From assembly GCA_012033095.1 (NCBI GenBank), contig JAAUPO010000044.1:1-9611 (forward strand): a stretch of DNA of 9,611 nucleotides, in the 5' to 3' direction. The notes beneath the pieces are model-generated. The model was not told where the DNA came from. It saw only the letters and a program-made list of their open reading frames with translations, and ran no database searches. The stretch comes from Synechococcaceae cyanobacterium RL_1_2. GTDB lineage: Bacteria > Cyanobacteriota > Cyanobacteriia > Cyanobacteriales > JAAUPO01. Made by a program: the position numbers and the translations under genes. This document shows positions 1 to 7,199 of the stretch, in pieces; the stretch's first letter is position 1, and each line of letters starts with the position of its first letter.

Positions 1-149
1 TTCACTTCATCTTCAGCATCAGTCAGTTTCTTTTGAATTTCTTCATCTGTTCATTAAAAATGTAATATTTAAATATATATTCAAAATATATAAATATATT
101 CAATTACAAATATAACATAATTGTAATTTTATACTAAAAGCAATAAATA
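1..149. other. AT-rich tract at left edge; possible coding remnant at 1-50 (minus)
   Basis: Positions 55-149 are almost entirely A and T, with repeated ATATAT and TAAATAT stretches, and no gene can be supported there. At 1-50, the minus strand reads 16 open codons (TDEEIQKKLTDAEDEV) directly after an in-frame TGA at 51-53, with no ATG start in view. The charged, helix-like composition looks coding, so this could be the broken 5' part of a gene extending left of the window, or chance. The tract lies immediately downstream of the flippase, whose C-terminus seems to be missing, so it may mark a junction or a decayed segment. Confidence 0.3.
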
Positions 150-1370
150 TTAAAAACAACAAATTGTGTACCATGTAAAAATAACGTTAAAAATCCCGGA
201 TAAAATAGCAGGAACAACATATTTTTCATCTTCTGTTGCTCGGCTACTAGAAACTAATGAGCCATGCTGAGCTTCAAGGGTAAGCATAATACAGAAAACT
301 ATCAAGATTGGATAGCCGATAAAACTATCATCTCCCAACCATAAATGCATAAAATCCTTGCCAGAAACCAATAAAAAACTAACCCCCGTAGCCATAAAAT
401 ATAAAACTATGCAGGAGTTACGGATAACAAGCTGATGAATTTTATTGATTTCTCCCGCTTGCCATAAGTAACTTATGAATATTGAAGATGATCCAACAAT
501 CGGCATTGCAATCATATATGGATTTGATGCAAGTTGATAAGTTGCTCTATAAAGTGGTATCTCAGAAACATTGCCTAATAGGGCAATAAAGTAATCGTCA
601 GTTCTTAAGATTAAAAAGCTCCCCAATCCGGTTAACCAAGCAAATAAAGAAGGTTTCAGCATCGAATAAACAAAATCTTTCTGATATGTTCCTTTCACAT
701 TCAATATTTGAGGCTGTTTCCATTTGATAAAGATAATGAGAATTATCCTTTGTAATAAACCACTAATTACTAAAATCGTCGCTAAAGCGAAAAGACCTCC
801 ACCCATTAATACGGCGATGATATTGGCAGAAATAGTGATGACGCTTAAAACAGTTGCAATTAAGCTATCCCAACCAACATAACCCATTCCTTGTAACCAA
901 CAAACTAGATAGGAAACCCAAACGTTGATAGCATAGCCCAGACACATCAATGTCCAAGCCCAAAAGACAGTTTGCGGTGATACTTCCTCTAGTTTTAATT
1001 CTCTGATTAAGCCATAGCCTGCAATCCAAGCGACAAAAAAGATAATAACTGCTAACCATTGCAAAATAGTGCGACCGGTTACTACCCAGTCGCCAATATC
1101 TTGTTTGCTTTCTTCGGTCAACTCTGCATCAGGATTTGAGCCACTTTTTCCCTTAGCAAAGGCGATTCTACGGGTTAAGGTGGGGGCGATGCCCATGCCT
1201 AATAAACCCAAAAATGCCTGGGAGTTACCCAATAGAAACCACAGGCCTAATTCTTCTTTACCCATGTGCCGAAACAAGATCGGCATGAGTAATAAACCAG
1301 ATAAAATCCCGATCGCTCGACTAAACCAAGAAATGGCAACAGCGATCGCGATGCGTTTAGAAGCGGCCAT
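150..1370 (-). CDS. Polysaccharide/O-antigen flippase family membrane protein, probably C-terminally truncated
   Basis: This is a 406-residue integral membrane protein of the polysaccharide transporter/Wzx type, which moves lipid-linked sugar repeat units across the inner membrane. About eleven hydrophobic segments can be seen, at roughly 8-33, 41-62, 102-122, 133-158, 168-190, 192-216, 241-266, 283-302, 317-337, 350-368 and 385-405. The N-terminus (basic start, then the hydrophobic stretch up to LMPILFRHMG, and a G-rich second segment) is typical of the family. The protein stops inside or just after the last hydrophobic segment (TWYTICCF), whereas family members usually have 12-14 segments and are often longer. 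Loss of the last one or more helices is therefore likely. It is the last gene of the minus-strand sugar cluster and starts 37 bp after the reductase stop. An AAGG-like site lies about 13 bp before the ATG, which is weak. The substrate cannot be told from the sequence. Confidence 0.82.
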   Translation of the reverse strand: MAASKRIAIAVAISWFSRAIGILSGLLLMPILFRHMGKEELGLWFLLGNSQAFLGLLGMGIAPTLTRRIAFAKGKSGSNPDAELTEESKQDIGDWVVTGRTILQWLAVIIFFVAWIAGYGLIRELKLEEVSPQTVFWAWTLMCLGYAINVWVSYLVCWLQGMGYVGWDSLIATVLSVITISANIIAVLMGGGLFALATILVISGLLQRIILIIFIKWKQPQILNVKGTYQKDFVYSMLKPSLFAWLTGLGSFLILRTDDYFIALLGNVSEIPLYRATYQLASNPYMIAMPIVGSSSIFISYLWQAGEINKIHQLVIRNSCIVLYFMATGVSFLLVSGKDFMHLWLGDDSFIGYPILIVFCIMLTLEAQHGSLVSSSRATEDEKYVVPAILSGIFNVIFTWYTICCF

Positions 1371-1407
1371 AGTTTTTTAAGACCTTCTGGATAGGAGAGA
1401 ACATAAT

Positions 1408-2274
1408 TCAATCATTGGATTTTAAAAAAGATAGTCCTTTAGCGGTTCCTTTTAGTTGCCAGTTAATAGTTTGAGTAAGCCGATCGCTTTTCATGCCAGC
1501 ATTAAGGGGACGACTGGCTGGTTGACCGAAATCTGAAGTAATTACAGGGATAATGTTTGACGTGGGTAATTCAAAAATTTTAGCTGCTTCTAATGCAAAT
1601 TGATAGCGATCAATGAGATCAGCTCCAGCAACATGGAACAATCCATTAGCATTGGCTTCGATTAAGCGACAGCTAGCTTCAGCAATATCATTAACCAAGG
1701 TCGGTGAACCAATTTGATCTTGGGGGACTTTAATTGTTTGGTTCGACTTTAATGTTTTAACCAAACGACTGATGAAGTTTTTCCCTTGAGATTCCCATCC
1801 ATAAACGACGGTGATTCGTAAAATCAAATAGTTATCGGATAAGCTAGCAATTTTTTGTTCAATTTCTAATTTTTGCTGGCCATACACACAAATCGGGTTA
1901 GGGATATCTTCTTCTGTGTAAGCACCATGTTTGCCATCAAAAACATAGTCAGAAGAATAAAAAACTAATTTAGCACCTATGGTTTTAACAGCATTAGCAA
2001 CATTTAAGCTGCCAACTACATTTATTTGATAAGTTTCATCAGGATTAAGTTCGCAATAATCTACGTTTGATAGATATGCCGGTAAAAAAACTACTTCTGG
2101 TTGGTGTTCAGATAATAAATGCTTTAAGGCATCAACATCTTGTAACTGTAAAAAAGTTAGGTTTGGTTGGGGAAAATTATGGTAAGTGCCAATCCCATCC
2201 CATCCCCTTTGTTGGCAAGCTTTAAATAAATAGGAGCCAACCAACCCAGAAGCTCCAATAATGAGGGCTTTCAT
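1408..2274 (-). CDS. RmlD/AscF-like NDP-sugar 4-keto reductase (extended SDR family)
   Basis: A 288-residue extended short-chain dehydrogenase of the RmlD substrate-binding type. It is expected to reduce the 4-keto group of a nucleotide-activated deoxysugar with NAD(P)H in the cytoplasm. The N-terminal Rossmann motif GASGLVG (residues 7-13), the strand FYSSDYVFDG (about 106-115) and the catalytic Y131-xxx-K135 pair (YGQQK) are all present, and the length matches the family. The ATG at 2272-2274 is chosen over an in-frame TTG three bases upstream. It overlaps the epimerase TGA by one base (TGATG), and a GGAG site lies about 8-9 bp upstream, so the two genes are translationally coupled. Lying after rfbF-rfbG-rfbH and an RmlC-like epimerase, it may make a CDP-3,6-dideoxyhexose such as ascarylose (AscF role). 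RmlD of the dTDP-rhamnose pathway is the alternative. Confidence 0.9.
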   Translation of the reverse strand: MKALIIGASGLVGSYLFKACQQRGWDGIGTYHNFPQPNLTFLQLQDVDALKHLLSEHQPEVVFLPAYLSNVDYCELNPDETYQINVVGSLNVANAVKTIGAKLVFYSSDYVFDGKHGAYTEEDIPNPICVYGQQKLEIEQKIASLSDNYLILRITVVYGWESQGKNFISRLVKTLKSNQTIKVPQDQIGSPTLVNDIAEASCRLIEANANGLFHVAGADLIDRYQFALEAAKIFELPTSNIIPVITSDFGQPASRPLNAGMKSDRLTQTINWQLKGTAKGLSFLKSND

Positions 2275-2828
2275 CAATTTTCTCCATAAACAAATGGGCT
2301 ATTAAAATCAGTAAACTTGATAAATTGGCTGTCCCGTTGGGAAATAATTGGATTTTTATCCCTCCAAGGAATATCCATAGAATTCCATAAAATTCCTGAA
2401 TCGTGTTGTGGGGAATATACGGTGGAAACCTTGTACATCATAATAGCCATATCGCTTTTCACCTGAAATCCATGGGCTAGACCAGGCGGAATGTAAATGA
2501 GATTGGCTGTTTCAGCATTTAAATCAAAGACTGCAAACTCACCATAGGAGGGAGAACCTACCCGTAGATCTACCACGACATCAGTTACGGCTCCGGCTAC
2601 ACAATAAACGATTTTAGTGTGATCTTTTGGAGGAGTTTGAAAATGAAGCCCCCGTAAAACATCTTTGTAAGAATAGGAATAGTACTCTTCCGCAAATTGA
2701 CAATCCAAACCGTAATTTTTGAAAATTTCAGTGTGAAAGGTTTTGACGAAAATACCGCGATCGTCTTGAAAAATTTTAGGGACTAATTCATAGCAGCCTG
2801 TAATTTTAGTTTTGTTTAGCTCCATCAT
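2274..2828 (-). CDS. RmlC/AscE-like sugar epimerase (dTDP-4-dehydrorhamnose 3,5-epimerase family)
   Basis: A 184-residue cupin of the RmlC family, which epimerises C5 and/or C3 of NDP-4-keto-deoxysugars. The family core is intact: RGLHFQ with the catalytic base His62, a conserved Lys72, VVDLR (Asp87), PPGLAHGF (His119), a Tyr in TVYSP (Tyr138) aligned with the RmlC acid, and a late Asp in SQRD (Asp166). There are two adjacent ATGs (2828 and 2825) and no clear ribosome binding site. The gene begins 48 bp after the corrected rfbH stop and overlaps the reductase start by one base. In a CDP-dideoxyhexose operon this position corresponds to AscE, a C5-only epimerase that works on the E1/E3 product. 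Sequence alone does not separate this from a true dTDP-rhamnose RmlC. No defect is seen. Confidence 0.9.
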   Translation of the reverse strand: MMELNKTKITGCYELVPKIFQDDRGIFVKTFHTEIFKNYGLDCQFAEEYYSYSYKDVLRGLHFQTPPKDHTKIVYCVAGAVTDVVVDLRVGSPSYGEFAVFDLNAETANLIYIPPGLAHGFQVKSDMAIMMYKVSTVYSPQHDSGILWNSMDIPWRDKNPIISQRDSQFIKFTDFNSPFVYGEN

Positions 2829-2876
2829 TTGTTAATTCAGTTGGGCTTAATCACTTATTAAGTGAGATCCTATAAT

Positions 2877-4222
2877 TTACGCTTTACAAAAATCATGAAT
2901 AACTGACACTACATAGTTCAACATCTCTTCAGTTAATCCAGGATAAAGACCAATCCAAAAAGTATTTTCCATCACATAGTCAGTATTTTTCAAATCGCCA
3001 ACTACACGATAGTCTAAACCTTCATAGGCAGGTTGTTTGATCACATTGCCACCAATAATAAGCGGCTCCCAATGCGTTTTTCCTCTAAATGTTGCACTAA
3101 GTCATTACGGGTAAATGGGGCATTTTCTTTAACGGATAACAGAAAACCAAACCAACTGGGTTCAGAGTTCGGTTCCGGTTCTGGTAATAACAGTACATCC
3201 TGTAAATCTTGCAAATTACGATGGAGATAGTCAAAGTTTTGTCGACGCTTGGCCACAAACTCCGGTAATTTATCTAGCTGGGCACAGCCAACCGCCGCTT
3301 GCATATCGGTCATTTTTAAGTTAAATCCAACATGGGAGTAAGTATATTTGTGGTCATAGCCAAAGGGAAGATCACCTAACTGCCAGCCATAGCGTTTAGC
3401 ACAGGTATTATCTACGCCGGGGGGACACCAACAATCGCGCCCCCAATCCCTAAAGGATTCAGCGATTTTTTTCAGGCGGGTATCGTTAGTTAAAACGGCT
3501 CCCCCTTCTCCCATGGTCATGTGATGGGCTGGGTAAAAACTAACGGTAGATAGGTGGCCAAAACTGCCGGTTTTACGACCTTGATAGGTGCTACCTACCG
3601 CATCGCAGTTATCTTCCACGACCCACAAATCGTATTTTTCTGCAAATGTCATAATGGCTTCAATGTTAAAGGGATTACCAATGGTGTGGGCAATCATAAT
3701 GGCCCGGGTGCGATCGCTCAACGCATCCTCTAATTGATCGATATCAATGTCATAACCAGGTAGTTTAATATCCAGAAACACAGGAACTAACTGATTTTGA
3801 AAAATAGGATTGACTGTTGTGGGAAAACCTGCGGCAACAGTGATGACTTCATCCCCAGGTTTTAATCTTTTTTCCCCTAACTTAGGAGAAGTGAGGGTGG
3901 ATAGGGCGAGGAGATTAGCGGAAGAACCGGAGTTAACAAGCAAACAATGTTTTACTCCCATCCATTCAGCAAAACGTTGCTCAAATTCGAGGGCATATCG
4001 CCCCGTAGTTAGCCAAAAATCTAGGGAAGAGTCTACCAGCTTAACTAATTCTTCCTGGTCGAAGACTTTGCCAGAGACCGGTACGTAGGTTTCTCCGGGG
4101 ATGAATGGCTTTTGGGTAAATTTAAATTGATGATATTCTAGGACGCTGGCAAAAACTTTGTTTCTTAATTGTTGCTCTTGGTCAACGAAAGTTTTGTTAC
4201 TCTGATCGATTGATTGGGCCAT
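2877..4222 (-). pseudogene. rfbH: rfbH/ddhC/ascC: CDP-4-keto-6-deoxy-D-glucose-3-dehydrase (E1), frameshifted
   Basis: E1 is a PMP-dependent, [2Fe-2S]-containing dehydrase that removes the C3 hydroxyl of CDP-4-keto-6-deoxyglucose. Numbered from the ATG at 4222, the special cluster motif C-X57-C-X1-C-X7-C is exact (Cys206, 264, 266, 274). The usual aminotransferase Lys is replaced by His233 ([12 protein letters not shown]), the hallmark separating E1 from ordinary aminotransferases. The frame runs to a TGA at about 3041, ending RLLLVAM. Restoring one base at the AA of 3054-3055 (coding TTATTATTGG to TTATTATTTGG) gives [16 protein letters not shown] and an open frame to the TAA at 2877-2879, for about 448 residues, near the family length. 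About 60 C-terminal residues are therefore lost. An in-frame TTG at 4228 is a less likely start. The gene lies 25 bp after rfbG. It is either a recent mutation or an assembly error. Confidence 0.9.
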
Positions 4223-4247
4223 GGTCAAAATAGGTAGAGTTAAATTA

Positions 4248-5353
4248 TTAATTGATATTGGAGCAATGTTGATAAGATTTAATTTGTTTAAGGGTTAAAT
4301 CCTGGAAAGATTTGGGTGTTTGTATGTGTTGGGATTCACGATACCAAAATACAGTTTCTTCAATGGTTTTTTCAAAATTCCATTTAGGTTGCCACCCGAG
4401 TAAATGAAATGCTTTATCTATAACAAGATTTAAAAGCTTTGCTTCATGAACAGCATTGGGATCGGATTGATCCAGCCATTCCCCAGGCCAATAAGTTAGA
4501 ATGTTTGTAATTAAGGCTTTAACACTTTGATTGGAGCTAAGGTTTGGGCCAAAGTTAAAGGAAGAGCAAAGCTGATTCAGTTGATAAATATTCTGCTCTT
4601 TGATTTGGTTATAGATCTTTTCCGCCAAACATAAATAACCCCCCAATGGTTCTAAAACATGTTGCCACGGCCGGGTAGCATGGGGGTTTCTAACGGGAAT
4701 CGGTTCTTGGTTGGTGAGTGCCCTCATGGCATCAGGCACTATGCGATCGAGGGCCCAGTCTCCTCCTCCAATTACGTTTCCGGCCCTAGCACTAGCAATG
4801 CCAATAGGACTATTTGGTAATCACTAAAAAATGACTTACGCCAAGAAGCGATCGCGATTTCTGCGGCCCCTTTACTGGAACTATAGGGATCGTGACCACC
4901 TAAGGGATCATTTTCTCGGTAACCATAAAGCCACTCTTGGTTGTGATAACACTTGTCCGTAGTAATGCAAATTAACGCACAGGGTTGTTGGTAATTTTTT
5001 AAAGATTCCAAAACATTGATTGTTCCCATCACATTGGTTTGCCAAGTGTAAACCGATGCGCTATAGGATAGACGAACCAAAGGCTGAGCGGCAAGATGAA
5101 AAATAATATCTGGTTGAAAATCAGTAATTAATCTAGTGACCTGTTCTTGATCCCGAATATCCTGGATATTGTGTTGTAGTTGGGCTTCTAGATTTAACTG
5201 GTTAAACAGAGATGGCTCGGTATTGGGACTTAAGCTAATCCCTTGAACCATTGCCCCTAAATCCAATAGCCACAGAGCTAACCAAGAACCTTTAAAGCCA
5301 GTGTGGCCAGTAATCGTTACCTTTTTACCCTGCCAAAATGATTGATCTACCAT
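4248..5353 (-). pseudogene. rfbG: rfbG/ddhB: CDP-glucose 4,6-dehydratase, frameshifted
   Basis: An extended SDR enzyme that converts CDP-glucose to CDP-4-keto-6-deoxyglucose with bound NAD. The start MVDQSFWQGKK matches the family; its ATG at 5353 overlaps the rfbF stop by 7 bp, with GGAAAG just upstream. Motifs include GHTGFKG (residues 16-22), HLAAQPLVRLSY (about 86-97), TTDK (131-134) and the catalytic Y157-xxx-K161 (YSSSK). The frame fails after Gln180 and ends at a TAA at about 4772. Adding one A to the coding AAA run (TTT at 4813-4815) gives NSPIGIASARAGNVIGGGDW and then the second half (RPWQHVLEPL, LGWQPKW) to the TAA at 4248, for 368 residues, the normal length. The distal half has no other defect. 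Unless corrected, the protein lacks the substrate-binding half. A HIP1 site lies at 4848-4855, close to the lesion. Confidence 0.92.
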
Positions 5354-6145
5354 ACTTTCCATGCAGCTTGGCCAGAGTTGTACAAATTTTGGAGTAATTC
5401 TAGCTCTCGATAGGTATCCATACACTGCCAAAATCCTTCGTGGTGATAAACAGCTAGCTCGCCCATGGTGGCTAACTTTTTCATGGGTTCAGCTTCAAAC
5501 ACGGTGTCATCTCCATCAATGAAATCTAATACTTTGCGATCGAGGACAAAGTAACCGCCATTGATCCACCCTTCACTTGTTTGGGGTTTTTCTTTAAAAC
5601 TAGTAACGAGGTTATCCTCTATCATCAACTCCCCAAAGCGGGAAGCCGGTCTGACTGCTGTTACCGTAGCAAGTTTGCCGTGGCTATGGTGATAATCAAC
5701 CACTTTTTGAATATCGACATTGGCAACACCGTCGCCATAGGTGGCCAAAAATAAATCACTGCCTAATTCATCCAGGTGAATAGCCATTCGTTTTAATCGC
5801 CCACCGGTCATAGTTTCTGAGCCAGTATCAACTAGCCATAGCCGCCAATTTTCTTTCGTCGTATTTGCTGGTACTTAATTTCTTTATTTGTTTACTGCCC
5901 AGCTCCAACATGACATCGCTATGGTTCCAATCATAGTTATAGAAATATTCTTTGATCATTTGACCCTTGTACCCAAGGCATAACATGAAGTTGCTAAAAC
6001 CATAGTGGGCATAGGTTTTCATGATGTGCCAGATCATGGGACGATCACCAACGGTAATCATGGGTTTAGGCCGAAATTCCGTTTCTTCCCTAAGACGGGT
6101 TCCTTTGCCACCGCAGAGTAAAACAACAGGGATTTCCTGGGTCAT
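5347..6145 (-). pseudogene. rfbF: rfbF/ddhA: glucose-1-phosphate cytidylyltransferase, frameshifted
   Basis: This enzyme makes CDP-glucose from CTP and glucose-1-phosphate and is the entry step of CDP-6-deoxy and CDP-3,6-dideoxyhexose synthesis. The N-terminal half shows the nucleotidyltransferase signature GGKGTRLREET (12-22) with PKPM (26-29), then WHIMKTY and CLGYKG. The frame leaves the family sequence after Arg98 and stops at a TGA at about 5828. Removing one A from the coding run GAAAGAAAATTGG (TTTT at 5849-5852) restores ERNWRLWLVDTGSETMTGG and joins the distal half, with the metal-binding YGDG (about 136-139), INGGYF and FWQCMDTYRE, ending GQAAWKVW. The corrected protein is 265 residues, near the usual 257 or so. 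It heads the minus-strand cluster and overlaps rfbG by 7 bp. The internal ATG at 5811 could restart translation but would lack the CTP-binding loop. Confidence 0.92.
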
Positions 6146-6484
6146 AATCTTTAATAAGTAAATTTTTTTTGATCAATACGCCTTAATATAGGTTATTCCT
6201 GAATGGATATAGGTAGTTTCCGCTAAATTTGGTTAAATTTGAATAACGGTTCAAATTTTTTAAGCCTTAATAATTCAGAGGATGCTGGAAAAGCTCGCCT
6301 TATCCCCAGTCTGGGGGGAATTATCTAGATCTCTAATCAATGAAGTTCCCCAAATTGGGAAATTGAGGGGGCGATGCAGCAATATTTTATATTTTTCAGA
6401 CATCCTCTAAGGATTAAGGTGTTGGGGTGAAAAGTCATTACGGCTACAGAACTTAAGTTTGAAAGAGTTTGGAAGGTAATTTAT
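6146..6484. promoter_or_regulatory. Divergent intergenic region between rfbF and the WcaF-like gene
   Basis: This 339-bp gap must hold the promoters for the leftward sugar cluster and, probably, for the rightward acetyltransferase gene. The rfbF side (6146-6264) is AT-rich, with a run of eight T at about 6163-6170; no convincing -35/-10 pair could be fixed. The middle is occupied by an inverted-repeat element (6265-6419). On the right, GGAAGG at 6471-6476 sits 8 bp before the ATG at 6485 and is a good ribosome binding site, one of the few clear ones in the window. No ORF or tRNA was seen here. Confidence 0.55.
6265..6419. mobile_element. MITE-like element or IS remnant with imperfect terminal inverted repeats
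   Basis: The left end, read forward from 6265, is CCTTAATAATTCAGAGGATG followed by CTGGAAAA. The right end, read on the opposite strand from 6419, is CCTTAATCCTTAGAGGATG followed by TCTGAAAAA. The CCTTAAT, AGAGGATG and GAAAA blocks match over about 28 bp. The 155-bp unit has no ORF. Inside are the palindrome CCCCAGTCTGGGG (6304-6316) and the hairpin-forming TTCCCCAAATTGGGAA (6346-6361). The size, the lack of coding capacity and the paired ends suggest a non-autonomous miniature element, though no clear target duplication was identified and no named family was recognised. It could also be a structured regulatory region. Confidence 0.45.
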
Positions 6485-7054
6485 ATGGAACAGGCTGTGC
6501 AACTTAATCGCTATAACAAGGGTAATTACTCGATCGCGGCGAAGCTACCGGTACAAATTCTATGGTTTTTTGTGGGTAGTGGGTTATTTAAATCTTATTG
6601 GCTGCCGATGTCGGGGTTAAAGGTGGCTATTTTGCGCTTATTTGGGGCAAAAATTGGCCAGGGGGTCAGGATTAAACCGGGGGTGAGGGTTAAGTTTCCT
6701 TGGGAGTTGGAGATTGGAGATCATGGCTGGATCGGGGAACGGGTGTGGTTGGATAATTTGGCAAAAATTACGATCGCGGATCACGTCTGTATTTCCCAGG
6801 ATGCTTATTTATGTACGGGGAACCATGATTGGAGTGATCCACAATTTACGTTAATTACCAAGGAAATTTATTTAGAGAAAGGGTGTTGGATTGGGGCCAG
6901 GGCAACGGTTGGCCCAGGCGTGACGGTGGGGGCTGGGGCTATTTTGGGATTGGGAAGTGTGACTAGTAAAAGTTTAGAACCCATGACTATTTATGCCGGA
7001 AATCCTGCGATCGCGGTTAAAACTAGGGTGATCAAAGATCATGATCAGGAATGA
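6485..7054 (+). CDS. WcaF-like sugar O-acetyltransferase (hexapeptide repeat, LbH fold)
   Basis: A 189-residue acetyltransferase of the left-handed beta-helix family, close to the putative colanic acid biosynthesis acetyltransferase WcaF. It would transfer acetyl from acetyl-CoA to a sugar of an exopolysaccharide or O-antigen precursor. A hydrophobic stretch (about 21-35) near the N-terminus may touch the membrane. Hexapeptide-type turns run from about 55 to 160 (AKIGQGVRI, ITIADHVCI, CWIGARATVGPGVTVGAGAILG). The catalytic His is in the conserved TGNHDWSDP (His114), and the family end motif YAGNPA is at 170-175. The start is supported by GGAAGG 8 bp upstream. The gene is complete and diverges from the rfbF cluster, so it probably decorates a surface glycan, but its acceptor is unknown. 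Its last codons carry a HIP1 site (7007-7014) and closely spaced TGATCA hexamers. Confidence 0.9.
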   Translation: MEQAVQLNRYNKGNYSIAAKLPVQILWFFVGSGLFKSYWLPMSGLKVAILRLFGAKIGQGVRIKPGVRVKFPWELEIGDHGWIGERVWLDNLAKITIADHVCISQDAYLCTGNHDWSDPQFTLITKEIYLEKGCWIGARATVGPGVTVGAGAILGLGSVTSKSLEPMTIYAGNPAIAVKTRVIKDHDQE

Positions 7055-7199
7055 TCATCCCGATAGACTGAATTAATTTTAGTAAAACAATGGTATTAAT
7101 CTAATGCAAATATCATGCAAACATTGATTACCCAGATTCCTACACAGGTGGAATGAAGCTGGGATTATTGTTAATACCCATCGCTAAAATCTCTAGTTT

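Noticed and set aside
865..1059. Small minus-strand open frame inside the flippase gene
   Set aside because: It is an alternative frame of the flippase with no independent support.
1069..1380. Plus-strand open frame opposite the flippase start
   Set aside because: It is antisense to a well-supported membrane protein and has no recognisable domain.
3033..4088. Plus-strand open frames opposite rfbH (3033-3230 and 3810-4088)
   Set aside because: Antisense shadows of a gene with clear catalytic motifs.
5353..5431. An rfbG start at 5431
   Set aside because: The extra 26 residues lie inside rfbF and have no family match; MVDQSFWQGKK at 5353 matches the normal N-terminus and has GGAAAG upstream.
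3054..5852. Phase variation by slipped-strand mispairing at the three frameshift sites
   Set aside because: The runs are only 2-4 bases long, far shorter than tracts that switch at useful rates.
3054..5852. Programmed ribosomal frameshifting to make full-length RfbF, RfbG and RfbH
   Set aside because: No canonical slippery heptamer with downstream stimulator is apparent, the needed shifts differ in direction, and these enzymes are normally single-frame.
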